A stretch of DNA of 64,000 bases from Moraxellaceae bacterium (GCA_031119205.1 JAVHYF010000024.1:1-64000), one strand, 5' to 3'. Numbered from the stretch's first letter, positions 36,663 through 47,017 are shown. Numbers and translations are program-made. Notes: generated from the sequence alone by a model not told the origin.

Positions 36663-37534
36663 CCGCAGCCCGGGTTGCCGTCGGCGCGGCGCACGCCGAA
36701 CAGCGGAAAGCGCGTGTCCAGCTCGCGCAGCAGGCGTTCGGAGATGCCGGTGTGTGGCGCCAGCGCGTTCGTTACGCCTTCCGGCCTGAACTCCTGCAGT
36801 ACGAAGCGCCGTACGCCCAGCGTCGCCAGCAGGTCGGCGGCGCGTAACACCGCCAGCTCGCTCAGCAGCGCGCTGTGGTAGGTCATGCGGAATTCACAGG
36901 CGACGCCGCTCGCTAGCAGCAGGCGTGCGCTGCGCATGGCGCGCAGGGCACTGCCGGGTGCTCCCGTAATGCTGTCGTAATGGGCGGCGTCGGCCTTGAT
37001 GTCGAAGCCCACCCAGTCGAGCAGTGGCAGCAGCCCGGCAAGCCGTTCCGGATAGGCACCGCCGGTATGCAGGCCTGTGCGGTAGCCCATGTCCATCACG
37101 GCGCGCACGGCGTCAGGCAATGCACGATCAGTCGTGGGCTCTCCACCGGAGAAGACCACACTGTCCAGCCAGTTGGTACGTTGCCGCAAGGTTCCTTCGA
37201 TGGCCTGCCAGCTGGTGGAGGGTGGATCGATGCGCGCTTGTAGTTGGGGGTTCTGGCAATAGCCGCAACGCCAGGGGCAGCCCTGCAGGAAGACAACCGC
37301 TGCCGCAGAGCCCGGCCAGTCCACCGTCGAGAATGGCACGAAGGCGCTGATCCGGATGCGTTCCTGCCAGGGCGCGACGGGATGGTCGTCGTCGAAGGCG
37401 CGCTGGACAGGGATCGTTCTGGGGGCGTCGGTGCTCAATGCTCGGGTAGCGGTGCCTGAAGACCATCGCCGTTTTCGAAAGGCTGTGGTGGACCTCGCAC
37501 GCGCTGACAGACAGGGGCGAGTGACCATCGTCAC
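36644..37534 (-). CDS. radical SAM protein, NrdG2-type activase for anaerobic ribonucleotide reductase
   Basis: Radical SAM core with the cluster motif CPWRCGYC (Cx3CxxC) and GGEP-like FSGGEPTTD. The family (TIGR02495-like) installs the glycyl radical on class III ribonucleotide reductase NrdD. The core begins at ERIRISAFVPFSTVDWPG, so the frame from the ATG at 37534 has a ~57-residue extension; a TTG at 37438 is an alternative start giving 264 residues. nrdD is not in the window. A perfect FNR-type box is upstream. Confidence 0.82.
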   Translation of the reverse strand: MTMVTRPCLSARARSTTAFRKRRWSSGTATRALSTDAPRTIPVQRAFDDDHPVAPWQERIRISAFVPFSTVDWPGSAAAVVFLQGCPWRCGYCQNPQLQARIDPPSTSWQAIEGTLRQRTNWLDSVVFSGGEPTTDRALPDAVRAVMDMGYRTGLHTGGAYPERLAGLLPLLDWVGFDIKADAAHYDSITGAPGSALRAMRSARLLLASGVACEFRMTYHSALLSELAVLRAADLLATLGVRRFVLQEFRPEGVTNALAPHTGISERLLRELDTRFPLFGVRRADGNPGCGQISGR

Positions 37535-37584
37535 AGATTCAGGCGGCCCTCTGGAAGTGGCTGGTGTGGGGGAGGCGACTGCGC

Positions 37585-37598
37585 TTGATCTCTATCAA
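37585..37598. promoter_or_regulatory. FNR/ANR-type operator upstream of the radical SAM activase
   Basis: TTGATCTCTATCAA is a perfect TTGAT-N4-ATCAA palindrome, the FNR consensus. Its centre lies 57 bases before the ATG at 37534, close to class II activator geometry. The only gene reading away from it on the minus strand is the NrdG-like activase, which makes anaerobic control plausible. No convincing -10 is seen at the exact expected spacing. Confidence 0.75.
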
Positions 37599-37610
37599 GC
37601 TTGAGCTTCC

Positions 37611-37650
37611 GCGTGCCGCATGCGGCGTCTATGCGTCTCATGCGGCACGC
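37611..37650. repeat. 12-bp perfect inverted repeat
   Basis: GCGTGCCGCATG (37611-37622) is the exact reverse complement of CATGCGGCACGC (37639-37650), with a 16-base spacer. It lies 60 bases after the lipoprotein stop on the minus strand and just before the FNR box. No T run, so an operator or mRNA-end hairpin are both possible. Confidence 0.75.
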
Positions 37651-37709
37651 GTGATGGGGAGGTGGTTACTACTTGGGCTGCCGCGTTGCCGGTCGAGCGA
37701 TTGCAGCGA

Positions 37710-38108
37710 TCAGAAGTAGAGCGACTCCACGTTCTGGCCCGCCACCATCATGTCGCACTTGTCCGCGGCCTTGCCCTTGGCTCCCTGGATGGCGCCCGCA
37801 ACGATGCCGACCTTGCCACCGCTGCCGCCCAGCACCGATCCGAAGTAGCAGCTGGCCACCACTTCAGTGCCGCGGTAGGTGGTGTTCAGGCGCTGGGTCG
37901 GCGTGTAGGGGGCGAAGCTGCCGCGCAGGACTGGATCGCCGTTGACGGTGAGGGTCAGCTCACGGCCGCGTGTCTTGTACTCGCCGCCAAAGATCCATTT
38001 CTGTCCGTTTACGACGACCTCCTTGTCCTGGGCACGCTTGGGGGCGGCGCCGCAGCCAAGGACGAACAGGCTGGCACCTGCCAGCAGGAGAATGAGGGAA
38101 GGTTTCAT
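37710..38108 (-). CDS. small predicted lipoprotein, unknown function
   Basis: 132 residues. Signal peptide with lipobox FVLGC (Cys19), then a small domain with WIFGGEYKTRGRELTLTVNGDP and a glycine-rich hydrophobic stretch GSVLGGSGGKVGIVAGAIQG near the middle. No family recognised. ATG at 38108. Separated from the RND operon by 266 bases that hold the RND terminator and nothing else recognised. Confidence 0.75.
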   Translation of the reverse strand: MKPSLILLLAGASLFVLGCGAAPKRAQDKEVVVNGQKWIFGGEYKTRGRELTLTVNGDPVLRGSFAPYTPTQRLNTTYRGTEVVASCYFGSVLGGSGGKVGIVAGAIQGAKGKAADKCDMMVAGQNVESLYF

Positions 38109-38340
38109 GTCGGGTGTCCGCGAGAAAAAGGGCGGAGCGTATGCAGGTGCTTGCGATCAAGCAATTCGGCAATCCCGGCGGATTCACGGGAAAACGGAGG
38201 AATACCGCTGGCATGCCGTAAAGGCGGGATGTTTCTTGCGAATTCGCCGACCGGCGGCATGCTCTGCAGCGAACACTGCCTGTGTGGGAGAACTGCGACG
38301 GATTGATGGAGCGCTTGCTTGCGACGATACGGAACGAGAA

Positions 38341-38372
38341 AAGGAAAGGGCCGCTTCAGCGGCCCTTTCCTT
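38341..38372. terminator. terminator of the RND pump operon
   Basis: AAGGAAAGGGCCGCT (38341-38355) pairs perfectly with AGCGGCCCTTTCCTT (38358-38372), a 15-bp stem. On the minus strand it lies directly after the RND stop at 38375 and runs into a T-rich end (CCTTTTCT). Confidence 0.85.
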
Positions 38373-38374
38373 GA

Positions 38375-41300
38375 TCAATGCGCCTTGCGATGCAGGTCCT
38401 GCCCGCCGGTGATACCCAGTCGGCGCTGCAGCCAGTCGAAGCCGAGATAAAGCGCTGGCGTGATGAACAGCGTGATGAGCTGCGAGAAGATCAGCCCGCC
38501 CAGCACCGCGATGCCGAGCGGCTGGCGCAGCTCGGCGCCAGCGCCCAGGCCGGTGGCGATGGGTACGGCGCCCATCGCGGCGGCCAGGGTGGTCATCATG
38601 ATCGGACGGAAGCGCAGCAGGCAGGCCTCGCGGATCGCGTCGGAGGGGCTGCGGCCTTCCTTGCGCTCGGCTTCGAGTGCGAAGTCGATCATCATGATGG
38701 CGTTCTTCTTCACGATGCCGATCAGCAACAGGATGCCCACCATCGCGATGAAGGTGAGTTCTAGTCCGAACAGTTTCAGTGACAGCAGGGCGCCGACCGC
38801 GGCGGAGGGGATGCCGGCGAGGATGGTGATCGGGTGGATCCAGCTCTCGTACAGGATGCCCAGCACGACATAGATCACCGCGATGGCGATCAGGATCAAC
38901 CACAGCTGGCTGGTCTGAGACTCCTGGAACACGGCGGCGTCGCCGGCGAACTTGCCGAAGATGTGGTTGGGCATGTTCAGCTCGGCCTGCATGCCGCGGA
39001 TTTCGTCGATGGCCTGCGACAGCGTCACGTCCGGCGCGAGGTTGAACGACAGTGTGATGGCTGGCAGCTGACCCTCGTGGTTGACCGAGGTGGTGGCGGA
39101 CACACGTTCGACGCTGGAGAAAGCCGAGATCGGCACCAGTTGCCCGCTCTTCGCGCGCACCTTCAGTTGCTCCAGGCCGCGTTCGTCGGCGCGATAGGCC
39201 GGATCGAGCTGGAGGATGACCTTGAAGGTGTCCTGCGGCATGTAGATGCTGGCGGCTTCGCGCTCACCGAACGCACCGTTCAGCGTTTCGCGGATGGCCG
39301 CCATGTCCACGCCCAGCGACTGCGCGCGCTCGCGGTCGACCACTACGCGGGCCTGCAGGCCGCTGCGTTCGGCATCGGTGCTGATGTCGCGCAGCAGTTC
39401 GGATTCACGCATGCGACGCATCATGCGATCCGACCAGTCATTGAGTGCGGCGTAGTCCACCGACTGCAGGGTGAACTGGAAGCGGCTGCGCGAGCTGCGT
39501 CCGCCGACACGCAGGTTCTGGACGGCCGAGAAGGTGACCGACACGCCGGGCAGGTCGGCGACATCGCGACGCAGGCTCTGCAGTACTTCCTGCATGCTGC
39601 CGCGTTCGTTCTTCGGCTTGAGGGTGAGGAACACCACGCTGCGGTTGGAGCCTCCGCCGAAGAAGGCGGTGCTCTGGGCGATCGCCGGGTCCTTGGTGAT
39701 GCGGGCCTGTACCTGGTCGTGGATCTGCGCCATGGCGGTCCACGAAATGTCCGGTGCGCCTTCTATCGATACACGTACCTGGCCGATGTCCTCTTCCGGG
39801 AAGAAACCCTTGGGCATCGACAGGTACAGCAGCACCGTGCCGACGCAGGTGGCGAGCGTCACCAGCAGCATCAGGCCGCGATGGCGCAGCGTCCAGTCGA
39901 GCAGGCGCTGGTAGCCGTGCAGCGTGGCGTTGAAGCCGGCTTCGAACCAGCGACTCCAGGCGGGCGCGGGCTTGTCGTCGTGATGCGGTTTGACGAAGCG
40001 TGCGGCCAGCATCGGGATGAGCGTCAGCGCGACGGCGGCGGAGATGATGATGGCGATCGACACCACGGCGGCGAACTCGAAGAACAGCAGGCCGATGGTG
40101 CCCGGCATGAAGAAGATGGGGATGAACACCGCCACCAGCGACACCGAGATCGACACCACGGTGAAGCCTACTTCGCGGGCGCCACGGATGGCGGCCTGGA
40201 AGGGCTTCATGCCGTTCTCGACGTGGCGAACGATGTTCTCCAGCACCACGATGGCGTCGTCGACCACCAGGCCCACGGCGATGGTGAGGCCCATCAGCGA
40301 GATGTTGTTCAGCGAATAGCCCGCCCACAGCATGATGCCGAAGGTGCCCAGCAGGGAGGCCGGCAGCGACAGCGACGGGATGATGGTGGCGGACAGGCGG
40401 CGCAGGAACAGCAGGATGACCATCACCACCAGGGCGATGGTCATGATCATGTGGCTGCTGACGTCGCGGATCGACTCACGCACCGACTTCGAACGGTCGT
40501 TGATGGCCTCGATCTCGACCGAGGCGGGCAGTTGCGACTTGAGTGTCGGGATCGCCGCGCGCACCGCATCCACCACCGCCACCGTGTTGGCGTCCGGCTG
40601 GCGCAGCACCGACAGGGTGATGGCGCGCTTGCTGTCCACCCAGGCGCCGTTGCGGATGTTCTCGACGCTGTCCTCCAGCGTGGCGACGTCCGACAGGTAG
40701 ATGGTCTGGCCGTTCTTGACGGCGACCACCACCTTGGAGAATTCGGCAGCGTTCTTCAGCGGGTCGTTGGTGGCCAGCACCAGTGTCTGGCGCGGACCTT
40801 CCAGGGTGCCGACCGGCACGTTGCTGTTGGCGGCGCGCAGCGCATTCGACACGTCCGACAGCGTGAGGTCACGGGCGGCCAGCTTGGCGGGGTCTGCCTT
40901 CACGCGCACCGCGAAACGCTTTTGCCCGTTGATGTTCACCTGTGCGACGCCGTTGAGCGTGGACAGCGACGGCGAGATCAGGTTGTCGGCGAAGTCGTTG
41001 AGTTCGGCCAGCGACAGCGAGGGCGAGCTGATGGCGATGAACAGGATGGGGTCGTCCGCCGGGTTCACCTTGCGATAGGCCGGCGGGTTGCTCATGTCGT
41101 CCGGCAACTGGCGGGTGGCGCGGAACAGTGCGGCCTGCACGTCGATGGCGGCGGAGTCGATGTTGCGCGCCGGGTCGAACTCCAGCGTGATCGAGGTGCT
41201 GCCCTGCGAGCTGGAAGACGTCATCGTCTTCAGGCCGGGGATGGTGGAGAACTGCCGCTCCATCACGGTGGCCACCGACGAGGCCATCGTTTCCGGGCTG

Positions 41301-41461
41301 GCGCCGGACAGGTTGGCGCTGACGTTGATGGTCGGCTGGTCGTAGGAGGGCAGCGCGGCGATCGGCAGCTTGGTGACCGCGACGGCGCCGGCGATGACGA
41401 TGGCAATCCACACCAGCGCGGTGGCAACCGGCCGGCGGATGCACTGTTCGGCGAGCATCAT
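38375..41461 (-). CDS. RND-family multidrug efflux transporter, MdtB/MdtC-like
   Basis: 1028-residue, 12-helix inner-membrane proton antiporter. N-terminal IRRPVATALVWIAIV, helix 4 relay GLVVDDAIVVLEN (two Asp), and the second-half MVGILLLIGIVKKNAIMMIDF are all canonical for HAE-1 RND pumps. The sequence style (LPIAALPSYDQPTI, IGGAP-like IEGAPDISW) suggests the MdtBC/MuxBC group, which usually has two RND genes; only one is present. Its ATG overlaps the adaptor's stop. No outer-membrane channel gene is nearby. Confidence 0.93.
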   Translation of the reverse strand: MMLAEQCIRRPVATALVWIAIVIAGAVAVTKLPIAALPSYDQPTINVSANLSGASPETMASSVATVMERQFSTIPGLKTMTSSSSQGSTSITLEFDPARNIDSAAIDVQAALFRATRQLPDDMSNPPAYRKVNPADDPILFIAISSPSLSLAELNDFADNLISPSLSTLNGVAQVNINGQKRFAVRVKADPAKLAARDLTLSDVSNALRAANSNVPVGTLEGPRQTLVLATNDPLKNAAEFSKVVVAVKNGQTIYLSDVATLEDSVENIRNGAWVDSKRAITLSVLRQPDANTVAVVDAVRAAIPTLKSQLPASVEIEAINDRSKSVRESIRDVSSHMIMTIALVVMVILLFLRRLSATIIPSLSLPASLLGTFGIMLWAGYSLNNISLMGLTIAVGLVVDDAIVVLENIVRHVENGMKPFQAAIRGAREVGFTVVSISVSLVAVFIPIFFMPGTIGLLFFEFAAVVSIAIIISAAVALTLIPMLAARFVKPHHDDKPAPAWSRWFEAGFNATLHGYQRLLDWTLRHRGLMLLVTLATCVGTVLLYLSMPKGFFPEEDIGQVRVSIEGAPDISWTAMAQIHDQVQARITKDPAIAQSTAFFGGGSNRSVVFLTLKPKNERGSMQEVLQSLRRDVADLPGVSVTFSAVQNLRVGGRSSRSRFQFTLQSVDYAALNDWSDRMMRRMRESELLRDISTDAERSGLQARVVVDRERAQSLGVDMAAIRETLNGAFGEREAASIYMPQDTFKVILQLDPAYRADERGLEQLKVRAKSGQLVPISAFSSVERVSATTSVNHEGQLPAITLSFNLAPDVTLSQAIDEIRGMQAELNMPNHIFGKFAGDAAVFQESQTSQLWLILIAIAVIYVVLGILYESWIHPITILAGIPSAAVGALLSLKLFGLELTFIAMVGILLLIGIVKKNAIMMIDFALEAERKEGRSPSDAIREACLLRFRPIMMTTLAAAMGAVPIATGLGAGAELRQPLGIAVLGGLIFSQLITLFITPALYLGFDWLQRRLGITGGQDLHRKAH

Positions 41462-42684
41462 GTCGGATTCTTCCCTTCGCCGTTGCCACCCTTGTTGCCG
41501 TTACGGCGCTTGCGCGGCGCGGATTCGCCGTTGGCGGCGAGCGGTGCGGCTTCCTCGATGCGGCCGCCGGGGCGGAGGTTCTGCCCGCCTTCCAGCACGA
41601 TCTTCACGCCGCCACCGATGCCGGTGACCACGGCCTGGCCGTCGACGATGCGCTGCAGTTCGACGTTCTGCGGGGTGACGGTCGCATCGTCCTTCACCAC
41701 GTAGACGAAGCGGTTGGTGGGGCCGTTGACGATGGCCTGCGCAGGCAGGACCACCACGTCCTTCAGCTCGCCCACGGTGACCTTGGTGGTGACGTACTGG
41801 CCGGGCCACAGGTTGCGGCTGTTGTTGTCGATGCGGGCCTTGATGGCGATGGTGCCGGCCACGCGGTCCACCGTGCTGTCGATGAAGCTCACTTCGCCGG
41901 GGGCCTTGCGGCCGTCACCCGTTTCCACCTCGACGCGCACCGGCTTCTCACGCTGGGAGGCCAGCAGCATCGGCAGGTCGCGTTCCGGCAGCGTGAAGCT
42001 GACGCCGATGGGGTGCATGCGCGACACCTTGACCATCGGCGTGGTGGTGGTGACCAGGCTGCCCACGCGTACGTCGATGCGCCCGGCGCGGCCGTCGAAG
42101 GGCGCGCGGATCACCGAGTAGGTGAGTGTCACCTTGGCCTGCTCCAGTGCGGCCTGGCTTTCCTGCATGGAGGCGCGGGCGGAGTCCACCTTGTTGCGGG
42201 CGGTATCCAGTGCAGAGGAGGACACGAAATTCTGTGCCGACAGGTCCTGCGCGCGCTTGAGGTCGCGTTCGGCGATGTCCAGCTGGGCGCGGGCGCCGAC
42301 GACGGCGGCCTCGGCACGCTTCACCGCTGCCGCATCCTCGCGGTCATCCAGCGAAAACAGCACCTGGCCGCGGCGGACTTCCTGCCCTTCGCTGAACTGC
42401 ACCTGGGCTACGGTGCCGGTCTTCTGCGCACGCACGTCCACTTCGTCCAGTGACAGTACGTTGCCCTGTGCGCTCAGCACCAGCGGCAGATTGCGCAGGG
42501 TGGTCATGGTCGTCGTGACCATCTGCGGCTTGTTGCGTCCGCCCCCGCTGGCGCCTTGTCCAGATGAGGCGCCGGCCGCGGTCTTGCCGGAGGCATCCTT
42601 GCCGGCCGAACTGTCCGGCTGCTTACTGCAGGCCGCTGCCAGCAAAGCTGTCAGCAGAAGGGGGGCGAAGCGCTTCTTGAGCAT
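41458..42684 (-). CDS. RND periplasmic adaptor (membrane-fusion) subunit, MdtA-like lipoprotein
   Basis: 408 residues. Lipobox LAAAC (Cys ~19), a Ser/Gly/Ala-rich linker, then a barrel-sandwich hybrid with EVDVRAQKTGTVAQVQFSEGQEV, a coiled-coil hairpin (~110-180), and the beta-barrel domain VIRAPFDGRAGRIDVRVGS. The C-terminal tail is basic and Asn/Gly-rich. Links the RND pump to an outer-membrane channel. First gene of the two-gene operon. Confidence 0.92.
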   Translation of the reverse strand: MLKKRFAPLLLTALLAAACSKQPDSSAGKDASGKTAAGASSGQGASGGGRNKPQMVTTTMTTLRNLPLVLSAQGNVLSLDEVDVRAQKTGTVAQVQFSEGQEVRRGQVLFSLDDREDAAAVKRAEAAVVGARAQLDIAERDLKRAQDLSAQNFVSSSALDTARNKVDSARASMQESQAALEQAKVTLTYSVIRAPFDGRAGRIDVRVGSLVTTTTPMVKVSRMHPIGVSFTLPERDLPMLLASQREKPVRVEVETGDGRKAPGEVSFIDSTVDRVAGTIAIKARIDNNSRNLWPGQYVTTKVTVGELKDVVVLPAQAIVNGPTNRFVYVVKDDATVTPQNVELQRIVDGQAVVTGIGGGVKIVLEGGQNLRPGGRIEEAAPLAANGESAPRKRRNGNKGGNGEGKNPT

Positions 42685-42861
42685 GGTTTTTTCGTTCTGT
42701 CAGCCCCTTGCGAGGCCGCTCTGGATGGAAAGCCGTGGCACTACAACCCATTGATGTTGCGGTAATGCCGGGGGGCGAAGCAACGAATTGTGAGGCGTGG
42801 AAAGCGTAAAAACAGGAAAAGTTCCACAGCCTCCAGAGGACGGTCTCCAATGCAAGAGCTG

Positions 42862-42870
42862 TGCCATAAT
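42862..42870 (+). promoter_or_regulatory. extended -10 candidate for recA
   Basis: TGC followed by CATAAT (42865-42870) lies 27 bases before the recA ATG. No canonical LexA box (CTGT-N8-ACAG) is present between the adaptor gene and recA, so SOS control is not evident from the sequence. Confidence 0.4.
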
Positions 42871-42897
42871 TTGCCGCAACCAACCCGAGGAAAAAAC

Positions 42898-43911
<1,014 letters not shown>

Positions 43912-43939
43912 GTCACGGACCACTGGCGGATGCCTCGCG

Positions 43940-44410
43940 ATGAGCAGTTCTCCGGCAACGGCCTTGCGCAACCGGGCCTTGCGCCTGCTGGCCCGGCGCG
44001 AGCATTCGCGCGCCGAGCTGGCGGCCAAGCTGCGCGGCGAGGCGGAGCCTGAAATGCTGGCGGCATTGCTTGATCGTCTCGCCGAAACCGGGCTGCAGTC
44101 CGATGCGCGCTATGCCGAGAGTTTCGTGCGTAGCCGCGCGGAGCGGCACGGAGTGGGACGCCTGCGCAATGAACTCGCGCGGCGCGGCGTGGCCGAAACG
44201 CTGATCGACGATGCACTCGCCACCCTGGCCGACGAAGGCGGTGGTGATGAAATGGCCCGCCTGCGTGCGGTTTGGCAGAAGAAATTCGGCGATAAACCGC
44301 AGGACGCCCGTGAATGGGCCCGGCAGGCGCGCTTTCTCCAGTCGCGGGGTTTCACCAGCGAACTGATCCGCAAAGTTCTGAAAGAGCCGTTCAACGATGA
44401 GTCTGCTTAG
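43940..44410 (+). CDS. recX: RecA regulator RecX
   Basis: 156-residue helical protein that caps RecA filaments. Family features: [44 protein letters not shown] (key parts YAESFVRSR and [12 protein letters not shown]) and the C-terminal [16 protein letters not shown]. Its last 14 bases overlap lptB, an unusual neighbour. Confidence 0.94.
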   Translation: MSSSPATALRNRALRLLARREHSRAELAAKLRGEAEPEMLAALLDRLAETGLQSDARYAESFVRSRAERHGVGRLRNELARRGVAETLIDDALATLADEGGGDEMARLRAVWQKKFGDKPQDAREWARQARFLQSRGFTSELIRKVLKEPFNDESA

Positions 44411-45119
44411 GGTTACCCAGCTCTCGAAGCGCTACAAGAAACGCACGGTGGTCCGTGATGTTTCTTTCGAGGTCGGCAGCGGCGAAGTCGTCGGCCTGCT
44501 TGGCCCCAATGGCGCGGGCAAGACGACCTGCTTCTACATGATCGTCGGCCTGGTCCGCGCAGATGGCGGCAACATCCATCTGGACGGCACCGACCTGACG
44601 CATACGCCGATCCACCGTCGCGCGCAGATGGGTCTGTCCTACCTGCCGCAGGAAAACTCGGTCTTCCGCAAGCTTACGGTGGCCGAGAACATCATGGCCG
44701 TGCTCGAACTGCAGAAGCTGGGCAAGCCGGAAGTGCGGGCCCGGCTGGACGAGTTGCTCGACGAGCTGAACATCGGTCATCTGCGCGATGCGACCGCCCA
44801 GTCGCTGTCCGGCGGCGAGCGTCGCCGGGTGGAGATCGCCCGCGCGCTGGCAAGCAACCCCCGCCTTATCCTGCTCGACGAGCCCTTTGCCGGTGTGGAC
44901 CCGATCGCGGTGATCGACATCCAGAAAATCATTGCGTACCTGAAGTCGCGTGGCATCGGCGTGCTGATTACCGATCACAACGTGCGTGAGACGCTGGGCA
45001 TCTGCGACCACGCCTGCATCATCAACTCCGGCGAGGTGCTCGCCGGAGGTCGTCCTGACGAAATCGTGCAAAACGCACAGGTGCGTCAGGTGTATCTGGG
45101 CGAACATTTCCGCCTGTAG
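44397..45119 (+). CDS. lptB: LPS export ABC transporter ATP-binding protein LptB
   Basis: 240 residues. ATPase of LptB2FG, which extracts LPS from the inner membrane. Walker [16 protein letters not shown]-loop [11 protein letters not shown], signature [15 protein letters not shown], Walker [14 protein letters not shown] and the H-loop [10 protein letters not shown]. lptA and lptC, normally just upstream, are missing; recX takes their place. rpoN downstream is the standard neighbour. Confidence 0.96.
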   Translation: MSLLRVTQLSKRYKKRTVVRDVSFEVGSGEVVGLLGPNGAGKTTCFYMIVGLVRADGGNIHLDGTDLTHTPIHRRAQMGLSYLPQENSVFRKLTVAENIMAVLELQKLGKPEVRARLDELLDELNIGHLRDATAQSLSGGERRRVEIARALASNPRLILLDEPFAGVDPIAVIDIQKIIAYLKSRGIGVLITDHNVRETLGICDHACIINSGEVLAGGRPDEIVQNAQVRQVYLGEHFRL

Positions 45120-45137
45120 AAGTTTTCCATCTGATTC

Positions 45138-46655
45138 ATGAAGCCCTCGCTCCAGCTCAAGATATCCCAGCACCTCGCGCTGACGCCGCAGCTGCAGCAG
45201 TCCATCCGGCTGTTGCAGCTGTCGACGCTGGAGCTGAACACCGAGATCGAACGCATCCTGCTGGAAAACCCCATGCTGGAGCGCGAGGACGGCGAAGAGG
45301 GCGGCGGCGAAGCTGCGGCCAGCGTCGAACAGGTGGAAGCCGCGCGCCACGAGGAGCGTGAGGAGCGGGATTTCGCCGAGATCCGCGAATCCAGCGGCAA
45401 TGGCGAGGACACGGACTTCGAGCCCGCCGCCTCGGTGGATCCACCCGAAACCATCGATGCCGCCTATGAAGCGGCCTCGGATGACGACCTCGGAGAAGCC
45501 GCGGAGTGGCGCTCCGAAGCCGGCAGCCGCAATGGCGGGGATGACGACGAGTCCGACTTCCAGGAATTCCAGGCGGCCGCCACCTCGCTGCGCGACCACC
45601 TCGATGCCCAGGTGGCCCTGATGCCCCTGTCCGACCGCGACCGTGCGCTGGTGCGTTTCCTCATCGAGGCGCTGGATGACGACGGCTTCCTCGACACCCC
45701 GCTGGAAGAACTGCTGGAACTGATTCCGTCCGAGCTGGAAGTGGAAGTCGATGACCTGCAGATCGCCCTGCGCTACGTGCAGCACTTTGACCCCGTCGGC
45801 GTCGGTGCGCGCAGCCTGCAGGAGTGCCTGACCCTGCAGCTGCGCAACTGCCCGGAATGCAGTGCCCGCAGCCTGGCGCTGCAGATCGTGGATGGTCAGC
45901 TCGAACTGCTGGCCGCGCGAGACTTCGTCAAGCTCAAGCGCCGCCTGGGCTGCAATGACGACGGCCTGCGTGCCGCGCAGGACATGATTTCCCGCCTGAA
46001 TCCGCGGCCGGGTGCGCAATTCACCCACGTGGAGCCACGCTATATCGTGCCGGACGTCATCGTCCGCAAGACGCGCGGCCGCTGGGGCGCCAGCCTCAAC
46101 CCGGAGGCCATGCCCAAGCTCAGGATCCATAGGGTCTACGCCGATATCCTTCAACAGAACCGCGGTTCTGCCAGCGCCCTCTCGGGCCAGCTACAGGAAG
46201 CGCGCTGGTTAATCAAGAACGTACAACAACGCTTTGACACGATCCTCAGAGTGTCGCAGGCTATCGTCGAACGACAACACCAGTTCTTCGACCACGGCGA
46301 AGTGGCCATGCGGCCGCTGACCCTGAGGGAGATTGCCGACGAACTGGAGCTTCACGAATCAACGGTGTCGCGCGTGACCACGCAGAAGTACATGGCCAGT
46401 CCGCGCGGCGTGTTCGAACTGAAGTATTTCTTCGGCTCTCACGTGTCGACCGACACGGGCGGTGCCTGCTCTGCCACGGCGATTCGTGCGCTGATACGCC
46501 AGATGGTTGCAGGTGAAGACGGGAGAAAACCCCTGTCCGACGCCACGATTGCCGAGATGTTGGGCCAGCAGGGTATCGTGGTGGCGCGACGGACGATTGC
46601 GAAGTACCGCGAGTCGCTCAATATCCCGCCGGTCAGTCAGCGCAAGTCGATCTGA
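45138..46655 (+). CDS. rpoN: RNA polymerase sigma-54 factor
   Basis: 505 residues. Region I is glutamine/leucine-rich (LALTPQLQQSIRLLQLS), region II is very acidic (~50-150), and region III holds the core-binding domain, the helix-turn-helix ADELELHESTVSRVT and the RpoN box ARRTIAKYRE close to the C-terminus. Directs polymerase to -24/-12 promoters and needs activators such as the NtrC encoded at 2542. Confidence 0.97.
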   Translation: MKPSLQLKISQHLALTPQLQQSIRLLQLSTLELNTEIERILLENPMLEREDGEEGGGEAAASVEQVEAARHEEREERDFAEIRESSGNGEDTDFEPAASVDPPETIDAAYEAASDDDLGEAAEWRSEAGSRNGGDDDESDFQEFQAAATSLRDHLDAQVALMPLSDRDRALVRFLIEALDDDGFLDTPLEELLELIPSELEVEVDDLQIALRYVQHFDPVGVGARSLQECLTLQLRNCPECSARSLALQIVDGQLELLAARDFVKLKRRLGCNDDGLRAAQDMISRLNPRPGAQFTHVEPRYIVPDVIVRKTRGRWGASLNPEAMPKLRIHRVYADILQQNRGSASALSGQLQEARWLIKNVQQRFDTILRVSQAIVERQHQFFDHGEVAMRPLTLREIADELELHESTVSRVTTQKYMASPRGVFELKYFFGSHVSTDTGGACSATAIRALIRQMVAGEDGRKPLSDATIAEMLGQQGIVVARRTIAKYRESLNIPPVSQRKSI

Positions 46656-46667
46656 GAGGAGTGCCTT

Positions 46668-46991
46668 ATGAATCTCAACATCACCGGCCATCATCTTGAG
46701 GTGACCCCCGCCATCCGTGAGTTCGTCACCTCCAAGCTGGAACGCGTGATTCGCCACTTTGACCACGTGACCGCCACTCACGTGATCCTCTCCGTAGAGA
46801 AGCTCAAACAGAAGGCCGAAGTGACCCTGCATGTCCGGGGCAAGGACATCCACGTCGAGGCATCCGAGGAAGATCTCTATGCCGCCATCGACGCCATGAC
46901 GGACAAGCTCGACCGCCAGGTCGTCAAGCACAAGGAAAAGTCCTTCGACCACGGGCGTGACGCCCTCAAGCATCAGGCCGCCCAGCCCTGA
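46668..46991 (+). CDS. hpf: ribosome hibernation promoting factor, short form
   Basis: 107 residues, the short HPF/YhbH type without the dimerisation domain. Typical opening NLNITGHHLEVTPAIREFV, then KLERVIRHFDHVT and EEDLYAAIDAMTDKLDRQV-like helix. Binds the 30S decoding region in stationary phase. Starts 12 bases after rpoN with GAGAGGAG as a strong ribosome-binding site. Confidence 0.95.
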   Translation: MNLNITGHHLEVTPAIREFVTSKLERVIRHFDHVTATHVILSVEKLKQKAEVTLHVRGKDIHVEASEEDLYAAIDAMTDKLDRQVVKHKEKSFDHGRDALKHQAAQP

Positions 46992-46993
46992 TC

Positions 46994-47017
46994 GCCCGAC
47001 CGGCCGGGTTGTCGGGC
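46994..47017 (+). terminator. hairpin after hpf
   Basis: GCCCGAC (46994-47000) pairs with GTCGGGC (47011-47017), 10-base loop, 2 bases after the hpf stop; followed by ATAATTCC, not a T run. Weak terminator or mRNA stabiliser. A CATAAT element at 47016-47021 could start a ptsN transcript. Confidence 0.4.

Noticed and set aside
37620-38306. Plus-strand 228-codon frame over the lipoprotein gene
   Set aside because: Antisense to a gene with a clear lipobox signal peptide; no features of its own.
38834-41704. 956-codon open frame antisense to the RND pump and adaptor
   Set aside because: Composition (His, Arg, Asp, Gln rich) is that of a high-GC antisense shadow; the RND frame has full family motifs.
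42685-42897. LexA box before recA
   Set aside because: No CTGT-N8-ACAG match; the only CTGT sites lack the partner half.
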